Assembly (NCBI GenBank): GCA_018697095.1
Contig: JABHSG010000004.1
Span: forward strand, 186,001-250,000
Reading direction: 5' to 3'
Length of the DNA stretch: 64,000 nucleotides
Source of the DNA: an archaeon
GTDB taxonomy: Archaea > Nanobdellota > Nanobdellia > Woesearchaeales > GW2011-AR9
This document shows positions 9,701 through 17,046 of the stretch, piece by piece. The translations under genes were made by a program, and so were the position numbers. The notes beneath the pieces are model-generated. The model worked only from the letters and a program-made list of their open reading frames with translations. It was not told where the DNA came from and did no database searches. Each line of letters begins with the position of its first letter. Position 1 is the first letter of the stretch.

Positions 9701-11320
9701 AGTATCAATTTTAACATTTCACTTAGCGAAAATGGAACCGCTTGGTTCTCTTTAGATAATGGAATCACAAACACATCCATGACTGGAAATGGTTCAGATA
9801 ATGCATTTGGAACAGAATTCAACTATACTTACACTAACCAAACTAATGCAGTTTACACTTTTTCTGCTTTCGCAAACGACACTAGTGGTAATTTGAATAA
9901 TAATGAATCAATCTTGTTTGAAGTTTACACAACAGATGTAGATAACGATGGACATCTAGACCGTAATGACACTCTTATTGGTAACGAGTCAAACGTAGGT
10001 GGTCTTTCAGGAATCAATACTCTAAACATCACAGTAGGTGGTAACCAAACTAACGGAACTTTCACAAGAAATCAAGAAATCAGAATCATGGATAATAACA
10101 CATTACTTGTAAATTTCACTCACAATTTCTCAGCATCGAATCTTAACCTTACTTTAATCACAATCAATCAAAATGGTTCTGGTCTTTGGGTAAATCTTTC
10201 AGGACAGCTTCAAGATGACATTAACAAAACTCTTTTTGTTTCTGATAACAATTTTACAACTCTTTGCGCTAAAGACGCTGAAGTAACTTCACTTGCTGAT
10301 ATTTCAACAGCTTGTACTGGGGATTCAGAAACAAATCTAACTTCATGTCTTGGAAACAGCACAGGGATTACTATTGGTAACATTACTTGTACAGATCAAG
10401 GAACTACACTCAAAATAGAAAACTTAAGGTTTTCAGGAATTTTAGGAATTCCTAGCAGTAGTGAAAGTAGTGAAGAATCCAGCTCATCTAGTAGTGGATC
10501 TTCAGGTGGTGGCGGAGGATCATCTTCTTCAACAAAAACTACTACAGATTCAACTACCAGTGACTCATGTAAAGAAAGTTGGACTTGCTCTTCATGGTCA
10601 GAATGTGAAAGTAGCAGCAAAAATAGAGATTGTACTGATCAAAATAGCTGTGGCACAACTAGTGATAAACCAAAAGAATCCAGGTCTTGTGAAAGCGAAG
10701 AAGCAAAAGAAACAGTTGAAGAAACTGCTCAAAAAGAAGATAAGAAAGCACAAAGTGACAAAACACTCAAAAAGAAAAAAAATTGGAAAAACAGTGCATT
10801 TGCAGGAATGGCAGTAAACCTAGGTTCTGGAATCAAAAATGTAGGTAATGCCTTAACACAAACTTTCCAAACACATAGTACAAAGATTCTTTCACTAGGT
10901 GCAATTCTGATCACATCAATTGCTTTTGTAGGTTTAATCTCAAAACATAAGGTTGAACATATTCGTGTTGGAAAAAGAAAAATACTTCTTAAAAACCGTG
11001 ATGATGAAGATGAAGTCAGAGAAAAAGAAACAATCAAAGATGCAATTCATTCAGACATTTCGCTAAATCAAGAACGTAAACCAACTTGGATGCTTCTAAA
11101 AGAACAGTTAGAAGAATTAAAACAAGAAAGTGAAAAACAAAAAGAAGAGTTTGAATTAGAAAAACAAGAAAATTTAGAAGAAAAAAGAAAATTCCAGCAG
11201 CAAGAACGTCTTAGACAAAGGTACGAACAATTACATGAAGATGACACTGTTCCACAAAGAAATCTTGATCCAAAAGATAGACTTGATTGGATCAAAAGTC
11301 AACTAAAAGGATTAAAGTAG
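761..11320 (+). CDS. Giant sequon-rich surface protein with LamG-like and Ig-like repeats
   Basis: A 3519-residue cell-surface protein, probably an adhesin or S-layer-associated protein. In order it shows: a signal peptide (about 1-30); an acidic linker; a Gly-rich region (about 230-455) introduced by an NWTVPSTGTYTIS-type strand; Ig-like segments; three LamG/concanavalin-like domains (about 1251-1477, 1589-1810, 2106-2331); five copies of a roughly 190-residue two-part unit; a DVDNDGHLDRND calcium-binding-like loop; a Ser/Gly linker; a Cys-rich TSP1-like module (about 3270-3311, W-x2-CSxWSxC); one membrane helix (about 3375-3395); and a charged cytoplasmic tail with a coiled coil (about 3443-3500). 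N-x-S/T sequons are extremely dense, well over a hundred by eye. The GTG start follows a GGGGTG ribosome site at 748-753. What it binds cannot be told from the sequence. Confidence 0.9.
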   Translation: MVKQKHIAIALALALCMVAFSLPFLIGNPLENIGSSITAAAIGIPSNIVALPEENDQETKNSIEITPDEEQSNDIPSPQLPNTIEEEEETQNPNESNSEQIEKDKSQSPGNSISAIGEQLSITEVSDINLTTITLIYPTENINVTQHEFFNVTVNLTCASGYCGELNATLDPPATIYNFSVCSATGVSGPSEANCNTSYSGTDLEGLVTVSGGIQNWTVPSTGTYTISAQGASGVQGGSGSGAGAHGALMIGEFALTSGDVISVLVGQLGLRDGTYGGGGGGGTFVIDSTNDDILVIAGGGGGASIRSSTYTAGRDATTTIAGTNGSRDSVLDANAPGSNGAGGATSTNGGGAGAGYSGDGADSQSNSGGHSYLNGAAGGDSSSGNSDGGFGGGGAGYGGGGGGGGYNGAGAGGYDGSGGGGGGAGSVNNGTNQNNTIGTISQNGFVTIELANAAKGGTVSMSVNASPFYTNTTNPYNVTLNESESTIITWWVNATGGLNIDHTFFAYVNRTSDGLAYNNTTEINITIVDTTAPQINIQYPGNTTYSTALTELNYSYDDHNAAGFCWYSLNSGESNSSTLASATNFTTFSASNGGNDLILYCNDSSSNLAQANVSFTQDIPELSLTLDTPTGDSNATQNETFTVTVTVTCNNTNCGEVNLSLDPIPALDEALLPAAEEKIDGASVGVGIQSAISLLDNKSFTYDIQDGCDISDGQGDVFDGGLKAYINLSEYTGTRSSTQDDGREAVCDAQTKSNLNFSRQVYVPEDQNWARYLEILHNTQGYTVCVDVRNSQNMGSDGSDFMNTSDGNNTWDLSDNWMMWDDTSATAGDDAAGFIYQQIGSSEVVDVITPVTASGGANAFTWENVCVPAGETKILMHFFTQWDTRAQSEAEADVILNNYLDDIYIGNMTNAEKANVVNWDLASVKDGLISTTIGDTPFYTTDDNPQNVSLNAGESATISWSVNATGNIDSIHEFFAFVNMTSDQSVSNESIHWNVTIVGQDVAGNDTTLPYFSDIPSNQSINYQQTFAGIQFNGTDETAVNNYSIEANTNFTINDSGFLNNITKLSADTYIINVTVNDTSNNTNSTLWQITINQIAASLNLSINESQANLVNLTQNTTIPINATVINGDTTATINLYNNFTLINSNTTTISQISNNTNFTVLGYHNITFEYLASKNFTSTNISFAVNVTLPAGDYTPDTTPPSISYLLPTYVNNTNSTNTSVEINITIEEDIQLNSFIYNWNNTNFTFYNESLVLLYDFNNISSLGENDSNVKDHSLAKNDGTITNAIHTSQGKYQSAMYFNGSDQYIDIGDNIIDATTQFTFAAWVKIEDLDKDNALISKGDFNTNVPILVWRDEVTSAPCSSVYDSISLLVSTGSTDARICAPSGSLNDTSWHFIAGTFQAGSSTGLKLYIDAELINTPVSTASISSLENSADSLRIGAATPTSSSKDLNGSIDNFMIWNKTLSQEEIYTIYASNFQKINSTNWEFYINQSKNVTNQLTPQTYTYQVFTADNSSNANQTEERTVIISEASTTDITPPQISYISPTYANNTNTTNTSVPINISIFEEENINSFIYNWNNTNFTLYNESLVFKYNFNNISELGEDNTNIVDISPSQNNATVHNGTTMNLTGGIYGGAFEFDGVDDQIDLGTNPSLSGDANFSIMAWIKTNSSAGQVIINQRNPGFDGEYMLIVGCNHDCSTEDPGKLYFIIYGDSEFQYEIWSSQTLDDGNWHHVAATRNGTGGQIYIDGVLEASATGAVKNLDNSFSTYIGVNARGDSLHFNGSIDEIELWNKSLTTEQIYASYASNLKKINTTNYQFYINQSKNSTDGLSLETYTYQAFTTDNSSNTNQTEQSTVIISEVIVLDTTFPYFLDIPVNKSINYQQTFAGIQFNGTDETAVLNYIVDDTNNFTINSSGFLNNLSNLAADNYILNISVNDTSGNLNSTLWQIVINQIAPSLNLTINQSQASINISQYELIPINATVITGDTSATINLYNNFTLINSNTTTNNQISNNTNFTILGAYNITFEYLASKNFTSANVSFIVNATTPVDKVNPTISFIAPTYANNTNTTNTSIEINISVSEETNLSEFIYNWNGTNYTILNDSLVLFMNLDNISSLGENDISILDLSRYQNNGTVSGPYSTASGKHNGAFEFDADNNDKITITKTDSINSTNFTISAWINANNWRTNYWQGTIFSNDNYNGNTVFAGYVLRTGDGGKLSFTIRDDTDDDGVLNDVGDGWPEILTSAVMSTNSWHHVAASFDGDTARIYIDGVEYGSTSGVNYLNNPGDISIGNGYDDQRAFDGQIDEVRMWNQTLSQEEIYISYISNFQKINSTNWEFYINQSLNATNDLTAQTYTYQAFTSDTSSNTNQTEERTVIISENTSSPDTTLPYFLDIPSNQSINYQQTFAGIQFNGTDDTAVNNYSIEANTNFTINDTGFLNNITKLSADTYIINVTVNDTSNNTNSTLWQIVINQITPTLNLTINESQTDLVNLTQNTTIPINATIITGDTTATINLYNNFTLINSASTTTTQISNNTNFTIEGYHNITFEYLASKNFTSKNISYSVNVTLPTIIIPDTTLPYFLDIPSNQTINFNNTFAGIQFNGTDETAVLNYTIDDTNNFTINSSGFLNNLSKLTADTYILNISVNDTSGNLNSTLWQIAVNKINPSLNLTINGSQADIISLTQNTTIPINATTITGDTTATINLYNNFTLINSNTTTTNQISNNTNFTVLGYHNITFEYLESQNYSSFNRSFFVNVTLSITEPDTTTPYFSDIPTNKSINYQQTFTGIQFNGTDETAVNNYSIADTSNFTINSTGFLNNISNLAADTYIINVTVNDTSNNTNSTLWQIVINQIAPTLNLTINESQASITSLTQNTTIPINATIINGDTTATINLYNNFTLINSNTTTTSQISNNTNFTVLGYHNITFEYLASKNFTSKNISYSINVSLPTIIASDTTAPNLTINSPTNTNYSSSINFNISLSENGTAWFSLDNGITNTSMTGNGSDNAFGTEFNYTYTNQTNAVYTFSAFANDTSGNLNNNESILFEVYTTDVDNDGHLDRNDTLIGNESNVGGLSGINTLNITVGGNQTNGTFTRNQEIRIMDNNTLLVNFTHNFSASNLNLTLITINQNGSGLWVNLSGQLQDDINKTLFVSDNNFTTLCAKDAEVTSLADISTACTGDSETNLTSCLGNSTGITIGNITCTDQGTTLKIENLRFSGILGIPSSSESSEESSSSSSGSSGGGGGSSSSTKTTTDSTTSDSCKESWTCSSWSECESSSKNRDCTDQNSCGTTSDKPKESRSCESEEAKETVEETAQKEDKKAQSDKTLKKKKNWKNSAFAGMAVNLGSGIKNVGNALTQTFQTHSTKILSLGAILITSIAFVGLISKHKVEHIRVGKRKILLKNRDDEDEVREKETIKDAIHSDISLNQERKPTWMLLKEQLEELKQESEKQKEEFELEKQENLEEKRKFQQQERLRQRYEQLHEDDTVPQRNLDPKDRLDWIKSQLKGLK
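7928..9632 (+). repeat. Tandem block of three ~570-bp repeat units within the surface protein gene
   Basis: Three consecutive units start near 7928, 8502 and 9071. Each encodes DTT-PYF-DIP, then a TFAGIQFNGTDETAV-like strand, then a second half with INLYNNFTLINS and TNFT...GYHNITFEYL. Two further, dispersed copies start near 3779 and 6358. The DNA itself is conserved, for example CTCTACAATAATTTCAC in four of the five copies, which suggests recent duplication or ongoing gene conversion rather than protein-level constraint alone. Confidence 0.85.
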
Positions 11321-11372
11321 AATAATAATCTTAAAAAATAATATTAATCACACTAAATTCTAAAATGTGAAT

Positions 11373-12068
11373 CTATTTTCCATCTCGCGTAACAACACCA
11401 TCATGTAAAAATATCTTACGTTTAGCATACTTCACTAAATTCTGATCATGTGTAATCAAAAGTACAGTACGTCCATCTTTATTGAACTTCTCAAGCATTT
11501 GCATAACTTCTTGGCCAGTATGACTGTCCAAGTTTCCAGTAGGCTCATCAGCTAAAATCACATCAGGATCATTCACTAAAGCCCGTGCAATAGCAACTCT
11601 TTGCTGTTGTCCCCCAGATAACTCATTAGGTTTGTGATGCATCCGATCACCTAAACCAACTAATTGTAATAACTCACGAGCCTTAGTTAACCGATCTTCT
11701 GAAGGTACTCCTTGAAACATAAGTGGCAATGCAACATTCTCTTCAGCAGATAAAGTTCCAAGCAAATTAAATTGTTGAAAAATAAATCCAACACGTTTTC
11801 CACGGATTACCGCCAATTCATCGTCCGAAAGCCCACTAACATCTTCTCCTTCAAACAAGATACTACCAGATGTAGGCACATCAAGCATTCCTAGTAAATT
11901 CATAAGTGTAGATTTACCACTACCACTACTTCCAGTGATAGCCACAAATTCCCCTCGCTTAATAGACAAATCTATTCCTTTTAGAACATGAACCTGGACA
12001 GCCCCCAAGTCAAAACTACGTACAATATTCTTTAAAGAGTACAAAACCTTAGAATGTGAATCAACCAT
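11373..12068 (-). CDS. ABC transporter ATP-binding protein, MacB/LolD type
   Basis: The ATPase subunit, expected to drive the two permeases encoded upstream on the same strand. It has 231 residues, the normal size for a stand-alone LolD/MacB-type nucleotide-binding domain. Walker A is GSSGSGKST, the signature is [15 protein letters not shown], Walker B is VILADEPTG, and the H-loop lies in LLITHD. It is the last gene of the five-gene minus-strand run, 60 nt after the PP2C-like gene. In archaea such sets are usually annotated as MacB-like exporters; the substrate is unknown. Confidence 0.93.
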   Translation of the reverse strand: MVDSHSKVLYSLKNIVRSFDLGAVQVHVLKGIDLSIKRGEFVAITGSSGSGKSTLMNLLGMLDVPTSGSILFEGEDVSGLSDDELAVIRGKRVGFIFQQFNLLGTLSAEENVALPLMFQGVPSEDRLTKARELLQLVGLGDRMHHKPNELSGGQQQRVAIARALVNDPDVILADEPTGNLDSHTGQEVMQMLEKFNKDGRTVLLITHDQNLVKYAKRKIFLHDGVVTRDGK

Positions 12069-12128
12069 CTCATGAATAACACAATTAACAAACTTAAAAG
12101 CTTTTTGAAAGAGATCTAAAAATCAAAA

Positions 12129-13097
12129 TTATTTCTTAATGACTTTTACAAATGTAGCAGTAGTATTATCACGACCGTAAGTATAAATTCCTTCATCCAC
12201 AAGTGCTCTTGCTACATCCAAAACACTGACATCATCTTTTAAACCTAAAGCTAAAATCTCTTCCATATCAGAAATTTCAATTCTATCGTGCCCATCTGTT
12301 AAACTAGCAAATAGATCATAATTTGAAACACTTACTACTTTTCTGTCTTCATCAAACATCATAGGCAAACACTTCGACAAATTGCGTCTAAGAGTACTAA
12401 AATCTCCAGATCTAAGTCTATCTCTTCCAATAAGATTCAAAGGGAGTTTATCTCCTGAAATTTCAGCATAAGTTGCAGCTACAGTATCTTCACCTGACCA
12501 AAAAATTGATTTATTAAATGGACCTTTATTATTAAGAGCTACCAAATGACAAGTATCACCTTGATGATAAATTGTACTACGCTCTGCTTCAAATAATTGC
12601 AAAGCAACTGTTGTTCCAAATTTACTTGTTTCAGAAAATCCTAACCTATCTCTTGTATTGATCAAAACTTTTTGAATTATATGAGCTAATTCGACAAGAT
12701 CTGGTTCAGAGCTATGCTCATATTCGCCAACCATACTTTTTACAAAATCAGAAGAAGGAGTTGATCCAAATGCTTCTTGAAAATAGTTTATTCCATTAGC
12801 TCTTCCATCTAAATATTCAGCTACAGCCATAGCAGCAATCCCACTTGCAACTTCTCCTCTTTGCCCACCACCTACGCCATCAAAATTAGCAACAATTACT
12901 CCTTTAATTTCTCCCTCACGAACATATTCACCAAAAACAAAAACATCTTGATTCATATCTCTTCTACCAATATCAGAAATTCCTCCTACATCAACAACTC
13001 TACTACCTAAATCAAAGCGATGAGTTGCTTCATAACGGTCAACCACACCCATACCAAAAAGACTAGAATAAACAATTGCTTCTCTATCAATACTCAT
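12129..13097 (-). CDS. PP2C-type protein phosphatase
   Basis: A probable metal-dependent Ser/Thr protein phosphatase of 322 residues. PP2C hallmarks are visible: RRDMNQD (about 45-51, matching the family's R-x-x-N-E/Q-D), NFDGVGGG with the metal-binding D73-G74, SLTDGHD towards the C-terminus (matching the SDG motif), and a terminal GRDNTTATF matching the DN metal site. There is no signal peptide or membrane helix, so it acts in the cytoplasm. It lies between the permease and ATPase genes of a MacB-like operon, which suggests that the exporter, or its partner surface protein, is controlled by phosphorylation. No cognate kinase is encoded in the operon. Confidence 0.85.
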   Translation of the reverse strand: MSIDREAIVYSSLFGMGVVDRYEATHRFDLGSRVVDVGGISDIGRRDMNQDVFVFGEYVREGEIKGVIVANFDGVGGGQRGEVASGIAAMAVAEYLDGRANGINYFQEAFGSTPSSDFVKSMVGEYEHSSEPDLVELAHIIQKVLINTRDRLGFSETSKFGTTVALQLFEAERSTIYHQGDTCHLVALNNKGPFNKSIFWSGEDTVAATYAEISGDKLPLNLIGRDRLRSGDFSTLRRNLSKCLPMMFDEDRKVVSVSNYDLFASLTDGHDRIEISDMEEILALGLKDDVSVLDVARALVDEGIYTYGRDNTTATFVKVIKK

Positions 13098-13167
13098 TTG
13101 CTCTAAAAATAAGGCTCACTTAAAAACTTAAAGTAAAAATAAATACACTAATAACCAGTAAACATCC

Positions 13168-14400
13168 TCACTCATATCTTAAACTTTCAACTGCGTTCGC
13201 CTTAGCTGCCTTTCTAGCAGGTAAGTATCCACAAAGCCCACCAAATAATCCAGAACCCAAAACAATCACAATTAGCATCACATAAGACACATCTACAATA
13301 AACAAATTAGGAGCAACGCCGTACAAAAAGGCAAACTCAATTCCTTTTGCAAAACTAACTCCTATCAAAACACCAATCAATCCACCAATCAAACCAAACA
13401 GTGCACTTTCAAACAAAAATAACCATAATATCTGCGCCCTCTTAGCTCCAATAGCTTTCAAAACACCAATTTCCCGAGTTCGCTGCAGTACTGCTGTAAA
13501 CATTGTGTTCATAATTCCAACTCCACCAACAAACAAACTAATTCCAGCTATTCCAACAAGTACTGCTGATACAACTGAAAGTATAGCAGAAAAACTTGCA
13601 GCGAGTTGTTGTGGTGTTTGAATTTGAAAATCTTCTTTTCCTTCTTCAAGTCCTCGAGATTTACGAAGTGCTTTAGAAACCCTCTCTGAAACAACTTCTA
13701 AATCCTGGCCAGTAGACACCTCAGCCATAATAAGTCCAAGTTCATCTTTGCCTCCATATACTTCCCAATATGTTTCAAGCGGGATTGAAACTGTCCTATC
13801 ATCAGTACTACTTCCAATCGGCTGCCAAAACCCAATTACATCAAATTCATAGCCATTTACTAAAAAAGAATCACCAACATCTAAAGCACGTCCAAAAAGT
13901 TCAGAATCTAAATAATCAGTTCCAAGTACAGCTTTGTATTTGTCACCTTTTTCAAGAACCCTACCAAAATCAATTTTGTAATTTTGACTTTCACCAAGTA
14001 ATCTACGAGCTTCTGGATCTTCCTCATTTCCATAAACCAAAAAATAACGTGTTACATCATTAAATTCAATAGATCCAGTTGTATAAATAAATCCTGCAGT
14101 CATAGAAATCCCTATGACATCATCAACATCATCCTGGTCATCAATAGTTAATGAAGACGTACTTGTTGCAAGTCCAGCGCTAAGTGCACTTCCTTTTGGG
14201 CTAATAAAAAGTGTATCAGATCCAAGCGTATCTAATTGTGCGGACAATGCATTTTCAAGCCCACTTCCAACTAAAAATAAAGATACAATAGCTGTAACTC
14301 CAATTACAATCCCAAGTAGAGTAAGCCAACTTCGCTTCTTACGAGAAGTCAATTGATTCCACACAAGTCCCATGTAATCTTTAATCCATTCAATATCCAT
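13168..14400 (-). CDS. ABC transporter permease, MacB/FtsX family
   Basis: A 410-residue permease with one N-terminal membrane helix after a basic segment (SRKKRSW, then LLGIVIGVTAIVSLFLVGSG). A large extracytoplasmic MacB_PCD-like domain follows, then three C-terminal helices of the FtsX type, beginning near ISLFVGGVGIMNTMFTAVLQRTREIG. The TREIGVLKAIGA stretch is the conserved cytoplasmic loop that contacts the ATPase. It is clearly paralogous to the next permease upstream (14442-15650), so the pair can form a heterodimeric channel. 41 nt separate the two. Confidence 0.92.
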   Translation of the reverse strand: MDIEWIKDYMGLVWNQLTSRKKRSWLTLLGIVIGVTAIVSLFLVGSGLENALSAQLDTLGSDTLFISPKGSALSAGLATSTSSLTIDDQDDVDDVIGISMTAGFIYTTGSIEFNDVTRYFLVYGNEEDPEARRLLGESQNYKIDFGRVLEKGDKYKAVLGTDYLDSELFGRALDVGDSFLVNGYEFDVIGFWQPIGSSTDDRTVSIPLETYWEVYGGKDELGLIMAEVSTGQDLEVVSERVSKALRKSRGLEEGKEDFQIQTPQQLAASFSAILSVVSAVLVGIAGISLFVGGVGIMNTMFTAVLQRTREIGVLKAIGAKRAQILWLFLFESALFGLIGGLIGVLIGVSFAKGIEFAFLYGVAPNLFIVDVSYVMLIVIVLGSGLFGGLCGYLPARKAAKANAVESLRYE

Positions 14401-14441
14401 TTAATCAACCTTCAATTATCATTACAAATTAATACAATATT

Positions 14442-15650
14442 CTATCCTCTAATAGCCTCAAGCGGTGTAATTGTACTAGCTTCTTTACTTGGGAAATAAC
14501 CAGACGCTGCGCCTATAACTGTTGAAAGCAAAAGCAAAACAAAAAGCATAACATATGAAACCTGCACATCAAGAAGTTGTACATTCATATAATTTACAAG
14601 TACAAATTCTATTCCTAAAGTTATTGATACCCCAATAGCTATTCCCACAAGTCCACCAAAAAATCCAAGTATTCCAGATTCAACTAAAAATAAGATTCTT
14701 ATTTCATGACCACGTGCCCCAATTGCACGCAAAATACCAATCTCACGTGTACGTTCAACAACACTTGTATACATTGTGTTCATAATTCCAACAGACCCTA
14801 CAAATAAACTAATTCCAGCTATTCCAACAAGTACTCCTTGTACAATCACAAGTACTGTTGTGAGTGTTGCCAAAAGCGCCTCTGGACTTTGTACAGTAAA
14901 ATCCTCACTTCCTTCTTTAACTTCGCGGTAATCACGTAGTTCATCTTCAATACGTTCTTGAAGTAGAGCCATTCCATCTGTGTTATCTGTTTGTATAACA
15001 ATTCCATCATACTCATCAGAAACTCCAATTAACTCTCGTTGCGCTTTTTCAGACATCAAAATTGCATCATCAAACTCAGGGTTCCCTGTACTTTCAATAA
15101 TTCCAACAACTTCTACTTCACTACCTTCTATGATTAATATATCTCCAAGTTCAAGATCATCTTCAAATATTTCAACTGCTGATATACCTAAAACAACTTC
15201 AAATTTACCTTTGTCTCCCCATCTACCTTCTTTGAGAACATAATCTCCAAATTCAACCACTAAATCATTTTCTTTAGAATCATCAGGCATACTCGCGAGC
15301 ATTTCTGTTACAATTTCATCATCGAATTCAATTGCCAAAACTCTTAAAAGTCTTCCAGTTGCAACTTTGACACCCTTCAGATCTTCAATTATTTCTTTCT
15401 CGCGTACAGTAAGTGGTGCAGATACTGCTGTTCCTGGTGGTCCAAAACCAGCACTAGCAGCTCTCACAAATAATTTATCAGAACCAATACTTGCAAATTC
15501 ATTTGCAATTCCTGCTTGCAAACCTGAACTAAGCATCACTAAAGCCACAACTGCAGCAATACCAACACAAATACCTAAAACAGTAAGTGTAGTTCGAAGT
15601 TTACGTGCAAATAAATTTCGAATAATAAAATTAAGAAGGTCAGGGCCCAT
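14442..15650 (-). CDS. ABC transporter permease, MacB/FtsX family
   Basis: A 402-residue paralogue of the downstream permease with the same plan: a helix near residues 17-40, an extracytoplasmic domain, then ISLFVGSVGIMNTMYTSVVERTREIG and two more helices. The ATG at 15650 is preceded by GAGGT about 7 nt upstream, inside the intergenic overlap region with the preceding gene (6 nt gap), consistent with translation as part of one operon mRNA. It presumably pairs with the other permease and the ATPase encoded at 11373-12068. Confidence 0.92.
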   Translation of the reverse strand: MGPDLLNFIIRNLFARKLRTTLTVLGICVGIAAVVALVMLSSGLQAGIANEFASIGSDKLFVRAASAGFGPPGTAVSAPLTVREKEIIEDLKGVKVATGRLLRVLAIEFDDEIVTEMLASMPDDSKENDLVVEFGDYVLKEGRWGDKGKFEVVLGISAVEIFEDDLELGDILIIEGSEVEVVGIIESTGNPEFDDAILMSEKAQRELIGVSDEYDGIVIQTDNTDGMALLQERIEDELRDYREVKEGSEDFTVQSPEALLATLTTVLVIVQGVLVGIAGISLFVGSVGIMNTMYTSVVERTREIGILRAIGARGHEIRILFLVESGILGFFGGLVGIAIGVSITLGIEFVLVNYMNVQLLDVQVSYVMLFVLLLLSTVIGAASGYFPSKEASTITPLEAIRG

Positions 15651-15656
15651 TCACCC

Positions 15657-16961
15657 TTACCTCTTTTTACCTTTAGAAGAACTGCCACTAACTTTGCTAG
15701 TTGCATGATGGATACTCTTTTCAGCTAAAGATTCTTTTTGCTTTTTCTTTTTTCGCCAATACCAATAACCAGCACCAGCAAGAATCAATAAAACTACAAA
15801 TTTACCAACTCCACTTCCATTTGTAAGTCCAAGAGCAACAGCTTCAGACTTAGAAGGAACTGCCAAATTGACAATAAACTCTTCGCTTTGTTCTACATTA
15901 AGTGAATCAAGATAACTAAGCATCACGATCAATTCAACATCTTTACGTGAATTAATTTTCAAAGTTAATTCTTCAGTTTCAGTATCATCAGCGTCAACAT
16001 TTCCTAAATAAAATGAAGATTGAGAACCAATTACTTCATAAGATCCATCAGTACTATCTACTAAAGATAAAGTTGCAGATTTAATTTCACCAAGTCCTTT
16101 GTTCTGAATTTCAAATGTAACATCTCCTGTTTTTGCTCCTCTCCAAATTTCAGAATTCCTAACCTGAATATCTAAATCCAAATTAGCTCCAACTAGAATT
16201 GTAACAAGTTCTTCAGTACTGTATGAAGCCCCTGCATTGTCTGAATAATCAAGAGTCAAAGGAACTTTGTATAATCCAGGCTCAGCGCTTGGGTCAACAT
16301 AAATTTTGTATTGTAAACCAACTGCGTTACCTGCACCCAAGTTTCCAACTGTTTTTTCGCTACTTGATTGGTAAGGCGCAAATGGTAAATCATCATCATC
16401 AAAATCAAGTGACGCTGTAATGGATTTAAGTAAACTATCAGCCTTGTTTGAAAGTGTTACAATAAGGCTAGCTTCTTGCCCAGCAAGTACTGGCATTGGA
16501 TCAAGTTCCACGTTCGAAATATCAAGACGCGCATCATAAGTATCAATATCAACAGTTAATGTTGTTCTTTCAAAAGCTTCAGTTCCAGCCAACTCTAAAT
16601 AAACATCAAACTCAGCATTTCCTTCTATAGCTCCATTAGCTACTAATAAATCAAATTCTACACTTTGAGATAAAGAACCACTTCTAAGTCTTCCAATATT
16701 AACTTCGGAATCACCATAAACGGACAATGGGTAACTTGGTTCAATATGTACAATCACATCATCATCAGTACTTGTTCCATCATTTTGAATTTGAATTTCA
16801 ATACGCACAGTCTCACCAGGTTCAACAGGATCTGGATTTTGATCAAGTAAACTGATAGTAAAATCTGAAGTAGAAAGTGCTGCAAAAACTCCAACACTAG
16901 ACATAAGAACTACTAATACAAAAATAACTGACAATAAACTAAATTTAAAACGATTTACCAT
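15657..16961 (-). CDS. Membrane-anchored CARDB/COG1361-type surface protein of the MacB-like operon
   Basis: First gene of the operon. It encodes a signal peptide (about residues 1-27, ending VGVFA), then beta-rich repeats of the CARDB/NEW3 kind (motifs NPDPVEPGETVRIEIQIQN, LDPMPVLAGQEASLIVTLSN, and LRSGSLSQSV). A C-terminal membrane helix (VVLLILAGAGYWYW) and a Lys-rich cytoplasmic end complete it. Archaeal MacB-like systems often carry a COG1361 protein in the place of a bacterial membrane-fusion protein; that role here is inference. The ATG at 16961 is chosen because GGTGA lies about 7 nt upstream; a TTG at 16967 would give only two more residues. Confidence 0.8.
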   Translation of the reverse strand: MVNRFKFSLLSVIFVLVVLMSSVGVFAALSTSDFTISLLDQNPDPVEPGETVRIEIQIQNDGTSTDDDVIVHIEPSYPLSVYGDSEVNIGRLRSGSLSQSVEFDLLVANGAIEGNAEFDVYLELAGTEAFERTTLTVDIDTYDARLDISNVELDPMPVLAGQEASLIVTLSNKADSLLKSITASLDFDDDDLPFAPYQSSSEKTVGNLGAGNAVGLQYKIYVDPSAEPGLYKVPLTLDYSDNAGASYSTEELVTILVGANLDLDIQVRNSEIWRGAKTGDVTFEIQNKGLGEIKSATLSLVDSTDGSYEVIGSQSSFYLGNVDADDTETEELTLKINSRKDVELIVMLSYLDSLNVEQSEEFIVNLAVPSKSEAVALGLTNGSGVGKFVVLLILAGAGYWYWRKKKKQKESLAEKSIHHATSKVSGSSSKGKKR

Positions 16962-17046
16962 AACCAATTCACCTACAAATAAACAAGAAAACTACTATAT
17001 TAATCTAACGATAAAAACCACGAGTTACACTTCAAAAAAACATTAA

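Noticed and set aside
10461-10817. 118-residue frame inside the giant surface gene
   Set aside because: It overlaps the Ser-rich and TSP1-like part of a long, clearly coding frame; its Lys/Val-rich translation is a shadow of the Ser/Gly codons.
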